NCBI GenBank assembly: GCA_002305955.1
Contig: DBRH01000011.1
Coordinates: forward strand, 16,293 to 54,206
Direction: 5' to 3'
Source of the DNA: Kosmotogaceae bacterium UBA1373
GTDB lineage: Bacteria > Thermotogota > Thermotogae > Petrotogales > Kosmotogaceae
DNA: 37,914 bases
Below are positions 24,040 to 32,907 of this stretch, piece after piece (position 1 is the stretch's first letter; each line of letters begins with the position of its first letter). Made by a program: the position numbers and the translations under genes. The notes under the pieces were generated by a model. That model had not been told where the DNA came from. It did not search any database and saw nothing but the letters and a program-made list of their open reading frames with translations.

Positions 24040-25248
24040 ATGGAAATAAGAAGGATCGACAGTGCATACAAGGAGCGAATAATCGAGATCTTCTCGATGT
24101 CGTTCGAGTATTTCGAACCGGAAGAGAGCGAGTATTTCTTTTCCGACCCTTCTCTCTGGGACTACGTTTGGGGCGCATTCGACCGGGAGAGACTCGTCGC
24201 AGCGTACATAAGCTACAAATATCTCGCGAAGATCCGGAACAGAATCTTCGAATGCAGGTATGTCGAGGCCGTCGCCACCCTTCCCGAGTATCGCAACGGT
24301 GGGATAACCAGGAAAATCCTGCTGAGAGATATCGAGGAAGCCAAAGATAGAGGTGTTCACTTCATCATGCTCGACCCCTTCAAGCATGATTTCTACGTGA
24401 AGCTCGGGTTCGGGCTGGGTTTCGAGAGCCTCGAGTACACCTTCGACTATTCCCTCCTGTCCGGTGATCTGGAAGAGGACAACCTCAAGCTCGTTTCCGG
24501 GAAACTTTTTGAGAAAGACGAGATGAGAGAACTAATTTCGCAAACCCGTAAAACTCTCTGGGAGACCTCTCGCTATACCGAAGCTATCGAGATCGACGCA
24601 TGCAGTCAGGAGATATTTCACAGGAAGGATCTCTTTGGCGCCGTGGCCATTGATGACAGAGGGCTGTCCCACGGAATGATGATATACGGCAAAAAAGAAA
24701 GGAAGATGGTGATCGAGAGCTTCGCCTTCATCGATCTCGCCGGCCTCTACGCGCTGAAGAGGTTTCTGCTGAATCACAGAGATCAGATCGCAACTTTTGA
24801 AATGCGGAAGATGCCGCCCGATTTTCCGGTGGAACTCCTCTTCCATTCGAGATGGCAGGCCGGGAGAGAGCTAAAAATTATGGACGCCTCATCGCGTATG
24901 GTAAGAGTCCTCGATCCGCTTCCGGTCGTTTCGAGACTGATAGATACTTCTCCCTCAGAGAGTGTCGTTTTGAAGATAAAGGATCGATTGTTGCCGGAAA
25001 ATAACGTGAAAATCGCGATCGGAAACGGGAAGGCAGAGATAAGTGAAGCGGTGGAGGATTTCGAGATAGAGATCTCAGATCTCGCCACTCTTCTCACCGG
25101 AAGACTTTCGCCAATGAGACTGTGGAGACTCGGAAAGCTGCGCGTCGGCCCCTGGAAGAACATCCCGTGGGGAATTTCCGAACCACCCGGGAAAGTTCGA
25201 ATTCTGGAATCCATATTCCCCGGAGTGATTACGCACAACGCTATCTGA
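24040..25248 (+). CDS. Eis-like GNAT N-acetyltransferase
   Basis: The 402-residue cytoplasmic enzyme would move an acetyl group from acetyl-CoA to an amine. Residues 1-150 form the first GNAT domain, with the CoA-binding segment VATLPEYRNGGITRKIL near 80-96 and MLDPFKHDFYVKLGFG. A second GNAT-like domain and an SCP-like C-terminal domain follow, the order seen in Eis proteins, and the length matches that family. Eis proteins acetylate aminoglycosides or peptide amines; the native substrate here is unknown. ATG 24040 follows AAGGGGG. A weak hairpin (GCCGA/TCGGC, 25311-25326) with a CTTTCTT tail may end the transcript. Confidence 0.82.
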   Translation: MEIRRIDSAYKERIIEIFSMSFEYFEPEESEYFFSDPSLWDYVWGAFDRERLVAAYISYKYLAKIRNRIFECRYVEAVATLPEYRNGGITRKILLRDIEEAKDRGVHFIMLDPFKHDFYVKLGFGLGFESLEYTFDYSLLSGDLEEDNLKLVSGKLFEKDEMRELISQTRKTLWETSRYTEAIEIDACSQEIFHRKDLFGAVAIDDRGLSHGMMIYGKKERKMVIESFAFIDLAGLYALKRFLLNHRDQIATFEMRKMPPDFPVELLFHSRWQAGRELKIMDASSRMVRVLDPLPVVSRLIDTSPSESVVLKIKDRLLPENNVKIAIGNGKAEISEAVEDFEIEISDLATLLTGRLSPMRLWRLGKLRVGPWKNIPWGISEPPGKVRILESIFPGVITHNAI

Positions 25249-25390
25249 CTGGTCAGCCACCTTTCCCTATCAAGCCGACTCGACGTCAATCGATATAAGA
25301 AAAGCTGCCAGCCGACATTCCTCGGCCTTTCTTCGTGAGGTCCATCGATTTTCTGAACCATAGCAAAACGTATCTGTCACACTTTTGAGT

Positions 25391-25426
25391 AGACAAAAAC
25401 TGTCTGCTATATGCTACAATCAGACA
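25391..25426 (+). promoter_or_regulatory. Extended -10 promoter flanked by AGACA/TGTCT repeats
   Basis: TGCTACAAT (25412-25420) is an extended -10. AGACA-AAAAC-TGTCT (25391-25405) is a perfect inverted repeat just upstream, and CAGACA (25421-25426) pairs with TGTCTG (25401-25406) across the -10. A repressor using this half-site could bracket the promoter. The gene downstream looks copper-related, so a metal-responsive repressor is possible. Confidence 0.45.
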
Positions 25427-25470
25427 ATTATTGTTGGTTTTATTCACTCTTCATCTGCGAGGTGACTCAG

Positions 25471-26964
25471 TTGAGCTCGAAATCCTCTTCATCAAAAACG
25501 TTTTTCGTACGCGGCATGCATTGCCAGAACTGCCAGCTCTTTGTCGAAAGTAAACTGGAAGAAGTTGAAGGCATAAAAAGGGCCAGAGCCTCCCTGAAAG
25601 ATTCCTCGGTCGAGATTGAATTCCTGGGAGAGGTTATCTCGGTCGAAAGTATCAACGAGATCTTGAGCGGAACGGACTACAGTGTCGCTGAGACGAAGCC
25701 GGAAAAGCCTATCGGAAAAGCCGTCAAGGTACTCGTTGCCGCTTCTCTGGCCATTATAGTCTTTTTCGCCGTGGAGAAACTCGCCATAGGCGGCTTGATA
25801 AACGTCGATTCAAGCTCGTCGCTGGTAGGCTTCTTCCTTTTCGGACTGGTAGCAGGGATATCGAGCTGCGCGGCTCTCGTGGGAGGTCTGGTTCTTTCCG
25901 TTTCCAAACAGTGGTATTCGCTTTACAGTTCTGAGGATTCTTTTCTTCAAAAGCTACAACCCCATCTGATCTTTCATGCCGGACGTCTGGTCTTTTACAG
26001 CCTTTTCGGATTCTTGCTGGGCTGGCTTGGACAGAGTCTGAAAATCTCGCTGACCTTTTCTTCGATCCTCGTGATAGCGGTCTCGATAGTGATGTTTTTA
26101 ATTGCACTACAAATGCTGGGAATCCACACGGTGAGTCTATCGATCCCTTCCTTTTTACGTAAAGCGCTGGCAGTAGATAAATCCAGACGTGGACGAATGA
26201 TGCCTTTCATACTGGGCGCTACAACCTTTTTCCTTCCCTGCGGCTTCACGATAACGGCCCAGGCTCTGGCGCTACTCTCGGGCTCTCCTTTCCATAGCTC
26301 GATGATAATGTTTTTTTTCGCGCTTGGAACCTTCTTCCCGCTCATCGCCATAGGGGCTTCATCAATCAAGTTCTTCGCCATGAAGAGCTTATCGGAAGTC
26401 TTCACGAAAATAGCGGCGGTTCTGATAATATTTTTCGTCATCTACAACGTGAACAGCCAGCTAAACGTTCTGGGACTGCCAAGCCTGAACGATCTTACCA
26501 TCGGAACCGGCGAGCAGGTTTCATTTACTCCCGATGATTCGCCGACCGTTCTGGCAACGGCCGGTGAAAAAGAAGAGATGGTTATGAATGAAGCCGGGCC
26601 AATGGAAACGGGAGAGGTCGTAGATGTCGAAGAGACGGTTGGAATTCAGGAAGTTGTGGAAGAGACTCTGGATATTGTCCAGAGCGGACCGGATATACAG
26701 GTTATAAGAACTGTAGCCAGCGCGAGAGGTTATACGCCTGATTATTACCAGGTGAAAGCCGGCGTTCCCGTCAGGTGGGAGATCGAAGATATTGGCACCA
26801 GCGGTTGCACCAACGCTATCATCTCACGAAACCTCTTTCCCCAACGTGTAGAACTCACCAGGGGCAACACCAGCGTTGTAGAATTCACCCCGCAGCTTCC
26901 CGGCCAGTATAAATTCAGCTGCTGGATGGGCCACTACACAGGGATAATAGAAGTCGTGAACTGA
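25471..26964 (+). CDS. HMA-TauE/SafE-cupredoxin fusion, probable copper-handling membrane protein
   Basis: From TTG 25471, 6 bases after GAGGTGA, the protein has 497 residues and three parts. Residues about 8-72 are a heavy-metal-associated domain with GMHCQNC (Cys18, Cys21). Residues about 75-320 are a membrane region with repeated VAGISSCAALVGGLVLS and GATTFFLPCGFT segments, as in the sulfite exporter TauE/SafE/DsbD-like family. After an acidic linker (about 350-400) comes an external cupredoxin-like domain with Cys446 and CWMGH (Cys484, Met486, His488). The same three domains occur, joined or separate, in bacterial copper efflux and cytochrome-oxidase assembly genes. Copper or silver handling is likely; a redox role is possible. 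It has its own promoter. Confidence 0.85.
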   Translation: MSSKSSSSKTFFVRGMHCQNCQLFVESKLEEVEGIKRARASLKDSSVEIEFLGEVISVESINEILSGTDYSVAETKPEKPIGKAVKVLVAASLAIIVFFAVEKLAIGGLINVDSSSSLVGFFLFGLVAGISSCAALVGGLVLSVSKQWYSLYSSEDSFLQKLQPHLIFHAGRLVFYSLFGFLLGWLGQSLKISLTFSSILVIAVSIVMFLIALQMLGIHTVSLSIPSFLRKALAVDKSRRGRMMPFILGATTFFLPCGFTITAQALALLSGSPFHSSMIMFFFALGTFFPLIAIGASSIKFFAMKSLSEVFTKIAAVLIIFFVIYNVNSQLNVLGLPSLNDLTIGTGEQVSFTPDDSPTVLATAGEKEEMVMNEAGPMETGEVVDVEETVGIQEVVEETLDIVQSGPDIQVIRTVASARGYTPDYYQVKAGVPVRWEIEDIGTSGCTNAIISRNLFPQRVELTRGNTSVVEFTPQLPGQYKFSCWMGHYTGIIEVVN

Positions 26965-27073
26965 CACACGCCCTACACACAAAAGGTCACAAAGAGACGA
27001 CTTTCCAGGCGATAGCGGCCCGGCCCGTGGTATCATTTATGCAGTATTTCGATTAGTCTGGAGGTCAAAAGGT

Positions 27074-28246
27074 ATGAAGAGCATAGAAACTTTCGATTAT
27101 TTTCTTCCCACAAGAGTAATCTTCGGCTGCGGAACTATCGGCAAGGTAGGACAGCATTCCAGGAGACTGGGCAAGAAAGCGCTTATAGTTACGGGAAGGC
27201 ACAGTACGAAGAAGACCGGTCTGCTGGATAAAGTGATCGGGCTGTTGAAAGAGGAAGGGATCTCCTCGGTAGTGTTCGACGAGATAGTACCCAACCCTCT
27301 CTCTACCAGTATCGACAGAGGAGCTTCAATAGCCGTCAAGGAGAGATGCGATTTCATCATAGGATTGGGCGGTGGCAGCCCGATCGACTCCTCCAAGTTG
27401 ATTGCCCTCGTGGCGAAGGACGGAGGAAAGTGCTGGGATTACACCGGTGCCGGCGGCGGCAGAAAGCCGAAAGCGGCCTTGCCCGTAATAGCGATCCCCA
27501 CGACCCACGGAACGGGAACCGAGGCCGACCCCTTCGCGGTGGTCACCAACCCGGAGACCAACGAGAAGATCGGCGTGGGTTTCGACGAGATCTTTCCGGC
27601 CGTTTCGATAGTCGATCCCGAGCTGATGTTGTCGCTTCCTCCCGAACAAACGGCAGCGACTGGCATGGATGCCTTCTATCATTCAATAGAATCATATATC
27701 AATTTGAATCATCAGCCGGCCTCCGATCTTCTGGCTCTGGAATCGATGTCGCTCATAAACCATTATCTGCCTATAGCGTACGAAAACCCGAACGACCTGG
27801 ACGCAAGAGTAACCCTCGCATGGGCGAGCACGGCGGCCGGCATATGCGAGACGCTTTCGGGTTGTGTGGCCAACCACTCGCTGGAACACCCCGTTAGCGG
27901 CCACTACAACGCGACACATGGCGCCGGACTCTGTGCTACAGGCCCCTCGCTGCTCGAATACATCCGTCCGCATATCGCGGAGAGACTGGCAGAAGTTGCA
28001 AGGGTTATGGGAGCGCCCGAAAGCGTCATAGGCGTGGAAGAGCTTTCGAAGATGGCCATAGTCTTGCTCCGCAGGCTTCAGAAGAATGTCGGTCTCGATA
28101 TTTCCCTCGGCGAACTGGGAGTGGAGAGCTCCAAACTTTCAATCCTGGCCGAAGACGCCATGAGAACGATGGGAGGGCTCGTAAGCGTAACTCCGGGAAA
28201 CCTGAAAACCGAGGATCTGCGGAACATCTACGAGATGTCTATGTAG
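27074..28246 (+). CDS. Iron-containing alcohol dehydrogenase
   Basis: The 390-residue type III alcohol dehydrogenase would interconvert an alcohol and aldehyde with NAD(P)H in the cytoplasm. N-terminal FDYFLPTRVIFGCG, the nucleotide loop GLGGGSPIDSSK, and PTTHGTGTEADPFAV are typical. Metal ligands are expected in GMDAFYHSIE (Asp and His) and in NHSLEHPVSGHYNATHGAG (two His). GHYNATHGAGL replaces the more common GxxxxIPHG, a small change in the metal/substrate loop. Butanol-type and 1,3-propanediol dehydrogenases are its relatives; the substrate cannot be told. ATG 27074 follows GGAGG by 9 bases. It appears to be a single gene. Confidence 0.92.
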   Translation: MKSIETFDYFLPTRVIFGCGTIGKVGQHSRRLGKKALIVTGRHSTKKTGLLDKVIGLLKEEGISSVVFDEIVPNPLSTSIDRGASIAVKERCDFIIGLGGGSPIDSSKLIALVAKDGGKCWDYTGAGGGRKPKAALPVIAIPTTHGTGTEADPFAVVTNPETNEKIGVGFDEIFPAVSIVDPELMLSLPPEQTAATGMDAFYHSIESYINLNHQPASDLLALESMSLINHYLPIAYENPNDLDARVTLAWASTAAGICETLSGCVANHSLEHPVSGHYNATHGAGLCATGPSLLEYIRPHIAERLAEVARVMGAPESVIGVEELSKMAIVLLRRLQKNVGLDISLGELGVESSKLSILAEDAMRTMGGLVSVTPGNLKTEDLRNIYEMSM

Positions 28247-28313
28247 TTTTCTATATGGAAGTTTGAAAAGCCTGGAAATATACTCTCGAATGTGATTTCG
28301 AAAATTTGCAACA

Positions 28314-28322
28314 TGCTATAAT
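28314..28322 (+). promoter_or_regulatory. Extended -10 promoter of the signalling operon
   Basis: TGCTATAAT is a perfect extended -10, 54 bases before the kinase start codon. The -35 position (GATTTC) is poor. Confidence 0.45.
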
Positions 28323-28376
28323 CTTTTTGTCGGTTGTAGAAATCAATCCATCTCGTTTGATAACCAGGGGGTTCTT

Positions 28377-30176
28377 ATGAGTCACGAAAGATCGAGCCTT
28401 GATCCGATGGAGCGTGACTTCCGCCCTTCTACGGAGGTCGAAAGGAACCTGAACCCTATCCTCGACATCGACATCGACGGAAAAACAACCTACCAGAACG
28501 CTGCGGCTACTTCTTTTTTGAATTCGAGTGGATTGAAAGACCCGGTTGCATTTCTACCAGAAGAGCTTCCACAGGAGATCTGGAAGTCGAAAGAACCTTC
28601 CCCTTTCAATTATGAAAAGACTATAGGAGAGAAGATCTTCTTCGTATCGTTGAATCCTCTTCCCGGAGGCGATATAGCCAGGATCTACGCCTTCGATATC
28701 ACTCAAATAAGGACTCTGGAAAGGCAGCAACTCGAGACTAAAGAACTCCTTGCGAAGGTTACCGGAAGCGTAACGGACATGCTTTATGCTCTCGATAAAG
28801 AGTTGAGGTACATATACTGGAACAGCGCCAGCGAGGTGATGACCGGGCTCAAGTCCATAGACGTTATCGGAAAGCACGTAACGGATGTCTTCCCCGAAGA
28901 CGCCACCACTGCAAAAGCCATGGCCTCCTACCGAAGGGTTCTCCAGAGCGGGAAGCCGGAATCTTCGGTTTTCGAATACAAAAGCATGAGAAAGACCTCG
29001 ATACTGGAGATAAACATCTATCCTCTGGGTGAAGGGATATCGGTTTTCGCCAGGGATATAACCGAGCAGAAGAACGCCGAAAGAAAACTCGAGATCGAAA
29101 GAAAGAAACTCCGTCAGATACTGGACTATATACCCGAAGGCATCTATATGGTCAACGAGAGCTACGATATCGAGTATGTAAATCCCGTTCTCATAGAAAA
29201 GTACGGCCCTATCGAAGGTAAGAAGTGCTATGAATTCTTTCTAAAGTTCGATGCTCCCTGCCCCTGGTGCAAAAACGATCAGATCCATTCCGGCCAACCG
29301 GTCCGCTGGGAACGAAGGTCCGAAAGAAGCGGCCGTATCTACGACCTGATCGACATACCTGTTTTCAACGACGACGGAAGCATATCGAAGTTGCAGGTCG
29401 TCCACGATATCACCGACATGCGCACTTACCAGGAAAAAGTAGAGCGATTGAACGTCGAGCTCGAGGCAAGAGTTGCCGAAAGGACCACACAGCTCGAGGC
29501 CGTCAACAAGGAACTCGAGGCCTTCGCCTATTCGGTTTCCCACGACCTGCGGGCCCCTTTGCGGGCCGTGGACGGGTATTCGAGAATAATCGAGGAAGAT
29601 TATGTAAACGTGCTAGACAGCGAAGGGTTGAGGCTCTTCGGGGTAATAAAGCGCAACATAAAGAAGATGGACCAGTTGATTCTAGATCTACTGGCTCTGT
29701 CCAGAGTGAACAGGACCGAACTGGTGAAGTCGAAGATAGACATGATCGCCATGGTAAATTCGCTTTTTAATGAAGTGGTGACTGTCGAACTTCGCGAGAA
29801 AGTCAAATTCACGGTGCAGAACCTTCCGGAGGTCTATGGAGACAGCGTCATGATGAAACAGGTGTGGATAAACCTGCTTTCAAACGCCTTGAAGTTCTCG
29901 GCTACCAGGGAGGTTATAACCATAGAGGTCGGTGGTTATTCAGAGAACGGAACCAACACGTACTACGTGAAGGACAACGGCGTCGGATTCAACCAGAAAT
30001 ATGCGAACAAGGTCTTCGAAATCTTCCAGAGGCTTCACAGCTCCAAAGAGTTCGAAGGGACGGGCGTTGGCCTTTCGATAGTTCAGAGGATAATTCACAG
30101 GCATGGAGGTTCCGTAAGGGCCGAAGGCGAAGAGAATCAAGGAGCGACCTTCTACTTTTCCATCCCCGAGAGGTGA
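28377..30176 (+). CDS. Multi-PAS sensor histidine kinase
   Basis: The 599-residue kinase has no membrane segment and is probably cytoplasmic. Three PAS-like domains (about 20-115, 125-235 and 240-350) precede a coiled coil. His389 is in SVSHDLRAPLRAV, and the ATPase has MKQVWINLLSNALKFS, DNGVGFNQKY and GTGVGLSIVQRI. The kinase part is of the bacteriophytochrome/Cph1 type, but no phytochrome domain is present. The third PAS has C...CPWC, a pattern seen in PAS domains with a possible redox or metal role. It is followed after 5 bases by a small Rcp1-type response regulator, its likely partner, and then by an HD-GYP protein. The signal is unknown. Confidence 0.93.
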   Translation: MSHERSSLDPMERDFRPSTEVERNLNPILDIDIDGKTTYQNAAATSFLNSSGLKDPVAFLPEELPQEIWKSKEPSPFNYEKTIGEKIFFVSLNPLPGGDIARIYAFDITQIRTLERQQLETKELLAKVTGSVTDMLYALDKELRYIYWNSASEVMTGLKSIDVIGKHVTDVFPEDATTAKAMASYRRVLQSGKPESSVFEYKSMRKTSILEINIYPLGEGISVFARDITEQKNAERKLEIERKKLRQILDYIPEGIYMVNESYDIEYVNPVLIEKYGPIEGKKCYEFFLKFDAPCPWCKNDQIHSGQPVRWERRSERSGRIYDLIDIPVFNDDGSISKLQVVHDITDMRTYQEKVERLNVELEARVAERTTQLEAVNKELEAFAYSVSHDLRAPLRAVDGYSRIIEEDYVNVLDSEGLRLFGVIKRNIKKMDQLILDLLALSRVNRTELVKSKIDMIAMVNSLFNEVVTVELREKVKFTVQNLPEVYGDSVMMKQVWINLLSNALKFSATREVITIEVGGYSENGTNTYYVKDNGVGFNQKYANKVFEIFQRLHSSKEFEGTGVGLSIVQRIIHRHGGSVRAEGEENQGATFYFSIPER

Positions 30177-30181
30177 AAGAG

Positions 30182-30625
30182 ATGATCGATAGCGTAGTCG
30201 AGATACTTCTGGTGGAAGACAATCCCGAGGATATCGAACTCACACTGAGAGCTCTCAAAAAGAGCAAACTGGCAAACAATATCGTGGTCGCCGAAGATGG
30301 CGAGGAGGCTCTGGATTTTATATTTGCCCGCGGCAAATACAGTGATCGTAGCGTCATTTGCTCTCCAAAGGTGATTTTACTGGATTTGAAACTTCCTAAA
30401 GTAAGCGGAATAGAGGTTCTTAGAGAGATAAAGAAAGACCCCAGGACCAGTATTATACCGGTCGTCATTCTCACCTCTTCCACCCAGGAAGTAGATATCG
30501 AAGAATCGTACAAACTGGGGGCGAACAGTTATATCGTGAAGCCCGTCAACTTTGAGAATTTCATTCAGTCACTGAGACAGATGAACGATTACTGGCTGGT
30601 ACTTAACAGGCTTCCATCGAGGTGA
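30182..30625 (+). CDS. Single-domain response regulator, Rcp1 type
   Basis: The 147-residue receiver starts at ATG 30182 after GAGAGGTG, and nothing follows the receiver domain. The acidic pocket is VEDNPEDIE, the phosphorylated residue Asp68 (VILLDLKLP), then TSS and the lysine in YIVKPVNFE. NPEDxxL and the final MNDYWL are characteristic of Rcp1-like regulators that pair with phytochrome-type kinases. With no output domain it must act by protein contact, possibly on the next gene product. The stop overlaps GTG 30622 of that gene. Confidence 0.93.
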   Translation: MIDSVVEILLVEDNPEDIELTLRALKKSKLANNIVVAEDGEEALDFIFARGKYSDRSVICSPKVILLDLKLPKVSGIEVLREIKKDPRTSIIPVVILTSSTQEVDIEESYKLGANSYIVKPVNFENFIQSLRQMNDYWLVLNRLPSR

Positions 30626-30633
30626 GTCCGAAG

Positions 30634-32034
30634 ATGAGTAAAAAAGGTAAGATAAAAATCCTTTTCGCGGAAGATCTGCCGACTGACGTCGATCTTGCCA
30701 GATGGGAGATCTCCAGAGTCTTTCCGGAAATCGAGGCCGCTGTGGTGGATACGGAACACGATTTCATGGAAAAGCTGAAGGAGTTCTCGCCCGACCTCGT
30801 AATCTCCGACTATCTTATGCCGGGCTTCGACGGGATGAGGGTTATAGAGCTGGTTCTCAAAAACGCTCCGGAGCTCCCGGTGATAATCCTGACAGGCTCC
30901 ATGAACGAAGACACCGCCGCCGAATGCATGAAGGCCGGAGCGATCGATTATGTGATAAAGGAGCACATGGCCAGGCTACCGTACGCGGTCGTCGAGGCAC
31001 TGGAGAAAAAGGAGATCAAAATAGCCAAAGAGAAAGCCGAAAAGGCTTTGATCGAGAGCGAGAAGAAGTTCAGGCTGCTGGCAGAGAAGGCCAACGATCT
31101 GATTTACAGATACGAACTCTATCCAGAAGAAGGGTTCAGCTATGTCAGTCCGGCATCTGTCCGCATCACGGGCTACACTCCAGACAACTTCTACAAGGAT
31201 CCCGATCTGATAACGAGAATAGTCCATTCCGAAGATAGAGACAGGCTTCTGAATATTACGAACTATTACATCACTCACTCCGAACAGAGAGAAACATTGA
31301 CTATGAGATGGGTGAGAAAGGATGGAAAGGTCGTCTGGATCGAGCAGCAGAATGTCCGCATTTTCGACGACAACGAGAAGCTGATCGCCCTCGAAGGCAT
31401 AGCCCGTGATGTGACGGAAAGGCATGAGGCCGCCGAAAGAATCAGAGAGGCCTTTTACTCAATAATAACCGTGGTTTCCGATATTCTGACGGCGAGAGAT
31501 CCTTATATCGAATACCATCATCGCAATGTGAGCCGGTTATCCTCGAAGATAGCAGAGAAAATCGGCCTGGACGACACCAGGATTGAGGCCGTTAAAGTCG
31601 CCGGACTGCTCCACGATATAGGAAAGATAGCCATACCCGCCGAAATCCTCTCTAAACCCGGCAAGTTGAACGACAAAGAGTTCAGCCTGATTCAGCAGCA
31701 CAGCATCGTAGGATACAATATCCTCAGAAACACACGCCTTCCCTGGCCAGTCGCGGAAATAATTCACCAGCACCACGAAAGACTCGACGGCTCCGGCTAT
31801 CCCGGTAAGCTCAAGGGAAATGAAATATGCGTCGAGGCCAGAATTATCGCCGTTGCGGACGTAGTTGAAGCGATGACCTCTCACAGGCCGTACAGGCCGG
31901 CCCACAGGATGGAGACGGCGCTGGAAGAGATTCGCGGTAAATCGGGCACCGCCTTCGATTCCAGGATCGTAGAGGTCTGCATCGGTTTGATAGAGAATGG
32001 CTTCGACTTCAAACAGGATGCATCGAAAAACTAG
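30634..32034 (+). CDS. Response regulator with PAS and HD-GYP domains, c-di-GMP phosphodiesterase type
   Basis: The 466-residue protein starts at ATG 30634, 9 bases after GAGGTGA; GTG 30622 is a weaker choice. The receiver (about 5-125) has FAEDLPTDVD and Asp59 (LVISDYLMPG). A PAS domain follows at about 145-265 (LLAEKANDLIYRYELYPEEGFSYVSP). The HD-GYP domain has His327-Asp328 (LLHDIGKIAIP), the second histidine set, and HHERLDGSGYP from His380, all intact. Such proteins break down cyclic di-GMP to GMP, and the upstream kinase/regulator probably controls it. In most HD-GYP response regulators the PAS is absent, so it may read a second signal. Confidence 0.92.
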   Translation: MSKKGKIKILFAEDLPTDVDLARWEISRVFPEIEAAVVDTEHDFMEKLKEFSPDLVISDYLMPGFDGMRVIELVLKNAPELPVIILTGSMNEDTAAECMKAGAIDYVIKEHMARLPYAVVEALEKKEIKIAKEKAEKALIESEKKFRLLAEKANDLIYRYELYPEEGFSYVSPASVRITGYTPDNFYKDPDLITRIVHSEDRDRLLNITNYYITHSEQRETLTMRWVRKDGKVVWIEQQNVRIFDDNEKLIALEGIARDVTERHEAAERIREAFYSIITVVSDILTARDPYIEYHHRNVSRLSSKIAEKIGLDDTRIEAVKVAGLLHDIGKIAIPAEILSKPGKLNDKEFSLIQQHSIVGYNILRNTRLPWPVAEIIHQHHERLDGSGYPGKLKGNEICVEARIIAVADVVEAMTSHRPYRPAHRMETALEEIRGKSGTAFDSRIVEVCIGLIENGFDFKQDASKN

Positions 32035-32077
32035 CTATCGCTTTAACCTTCCACCGGAAATTTATTTCGATATCCAT

Positions 32078-32111
32078 CTGGAGTGAACTCCAGAGTATTA
32101 TGCGGTATAAT
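32078..32111 (+). promoter_or_regulatory. Promoter and palindrome of the DUF6305-like gene
   Basis: TATAAT (32106-32111) is a perfect -10. The -35 position holds part of a perfect inverted repeat, CTGGAGT-GA-ACTCCAG (32078-32093), so a bound protein would overlap the -35. A 109-base leader follows, in which TACGAC (32133-32138) can pair with GTCGTA (32163-32168). Confidence 0.45.
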
Positions 32112-32220
32112 ATCTGATAAAATATGTCTAGATACGACTCGCGCAATTATGAAATCAACCGGGTCGTACAGTCATGTTTTCAGGTTGAGCGTCGCCAATT
32201 TTTACTTTGGAGGGAAAGGC

Positions 32221-32814
32221 ATGAAGAGAAAGATTTCTGGATTTTTGCTGGCCGTGCTTATGATTTCCGGCGTAGTTCTGGCCGGAGTAGCCGATTCTAC
32301 AACGATAGTGAAAACTCCTATGGTGGCAACCGTTATGGGTGATGGTTCTGGTTCTATCGTTCTCGAACTCGTTTGTATGAGGTATGGCATCGAATGCGTA
32401 AACGTGCTGGATATGACCGCAGAAACTCTGGGCGAAAGGCTCGAACAAAGCAACGGACCGAAGACGCTGGTCATCGCCACGGGCGCAATGACCGAGGGCG
32501 ACTTATGCACTGTATGCGGAGCGATTGAAATCGATATAGAAAGAGAGCTGGAGAGAATAGAGAAACTCATAGAAAAGGCCAGAGCTTCGGGATTGTCGAT
32601 TGTGGGTCTGCATATAGAGGGGGGAATCGATATTGCCGAACGTAATTTCAACAGATCGATCGACGCGATAATGCCGTACGTAGATCTTGTGCTTTTGGTG
32701 ACTCCCGATGAGGTCAGTTCTTACTTCAAGAAACTGTCCGAGGAGAAAGGAACGCCGATGATTAAGGTGGACGAAGCCCTGAAGATCGGTGATGTTTTGA
32801 AGGAACTTCTCTGA
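32221..32814 (+). CDS. Secreted DUF6305-like protein with CxxC
   Basis: The start is ATG 32221 after GGAGGGAAAG, not the earlier in-frame ATG. The 197-residue protein has a signal peptide (MKRKISGFLLAVLMISGVVLA). The mature part resembles DUF6305: MVATVMGDGSGSIVLELVCMRYGI, TLVIATGAMTEGD, a conserved ELERIEKLIEKARASGLSIVGLHIEGG and MPYVDLVLLVTPDEVSSYF. DUF6305 members usually read KGLGAAG where this has LCTVCG, giving a CxxC pair that could bind metal or form a disulfide. Its function is unknown. It is monocistronic and ends in a strong terminator. Confidence 0.75.
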   Translation: MKRKISGFLLAVLMISGVVLAGVADSTTIVKTPMVATVMGDGSGSIVLELVCMRYGIECVNVLDMTAETLGERLEQSNGPKTLVIATGAMTEGDLCTVCGAIEIDIERELERIEKLIEKARASGLSIVGLHIEGGIDIAERNFNRSIDAIMPYVDLVLLVTPDEVSSYFKKLSEEKGTPMIKVDEALKIGDVLKELL

Positions 32815-32845
32815 ACGATAATAACAACTATCCATGAAATAAACC

Positions 32846-32876
32846 CGGGTGCGAAGTTTCGCACCCGAATTTTTTA
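32846..32876 (+). terminator. Rho-independent terminator
   Basis: CGGGTGCG and CGCACCCG (8-bp stem, AAGTTT loop that can extend the stem) are followed by AATTTTTT. It ends the DUF6305-like gene and lies next to the convergent HdeD-like gene. Confidence 0.85.
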
Positions 32877-32907
32877 AGGAAAACGGCGAACCGCGTTGAT
32901 TTCTGTT

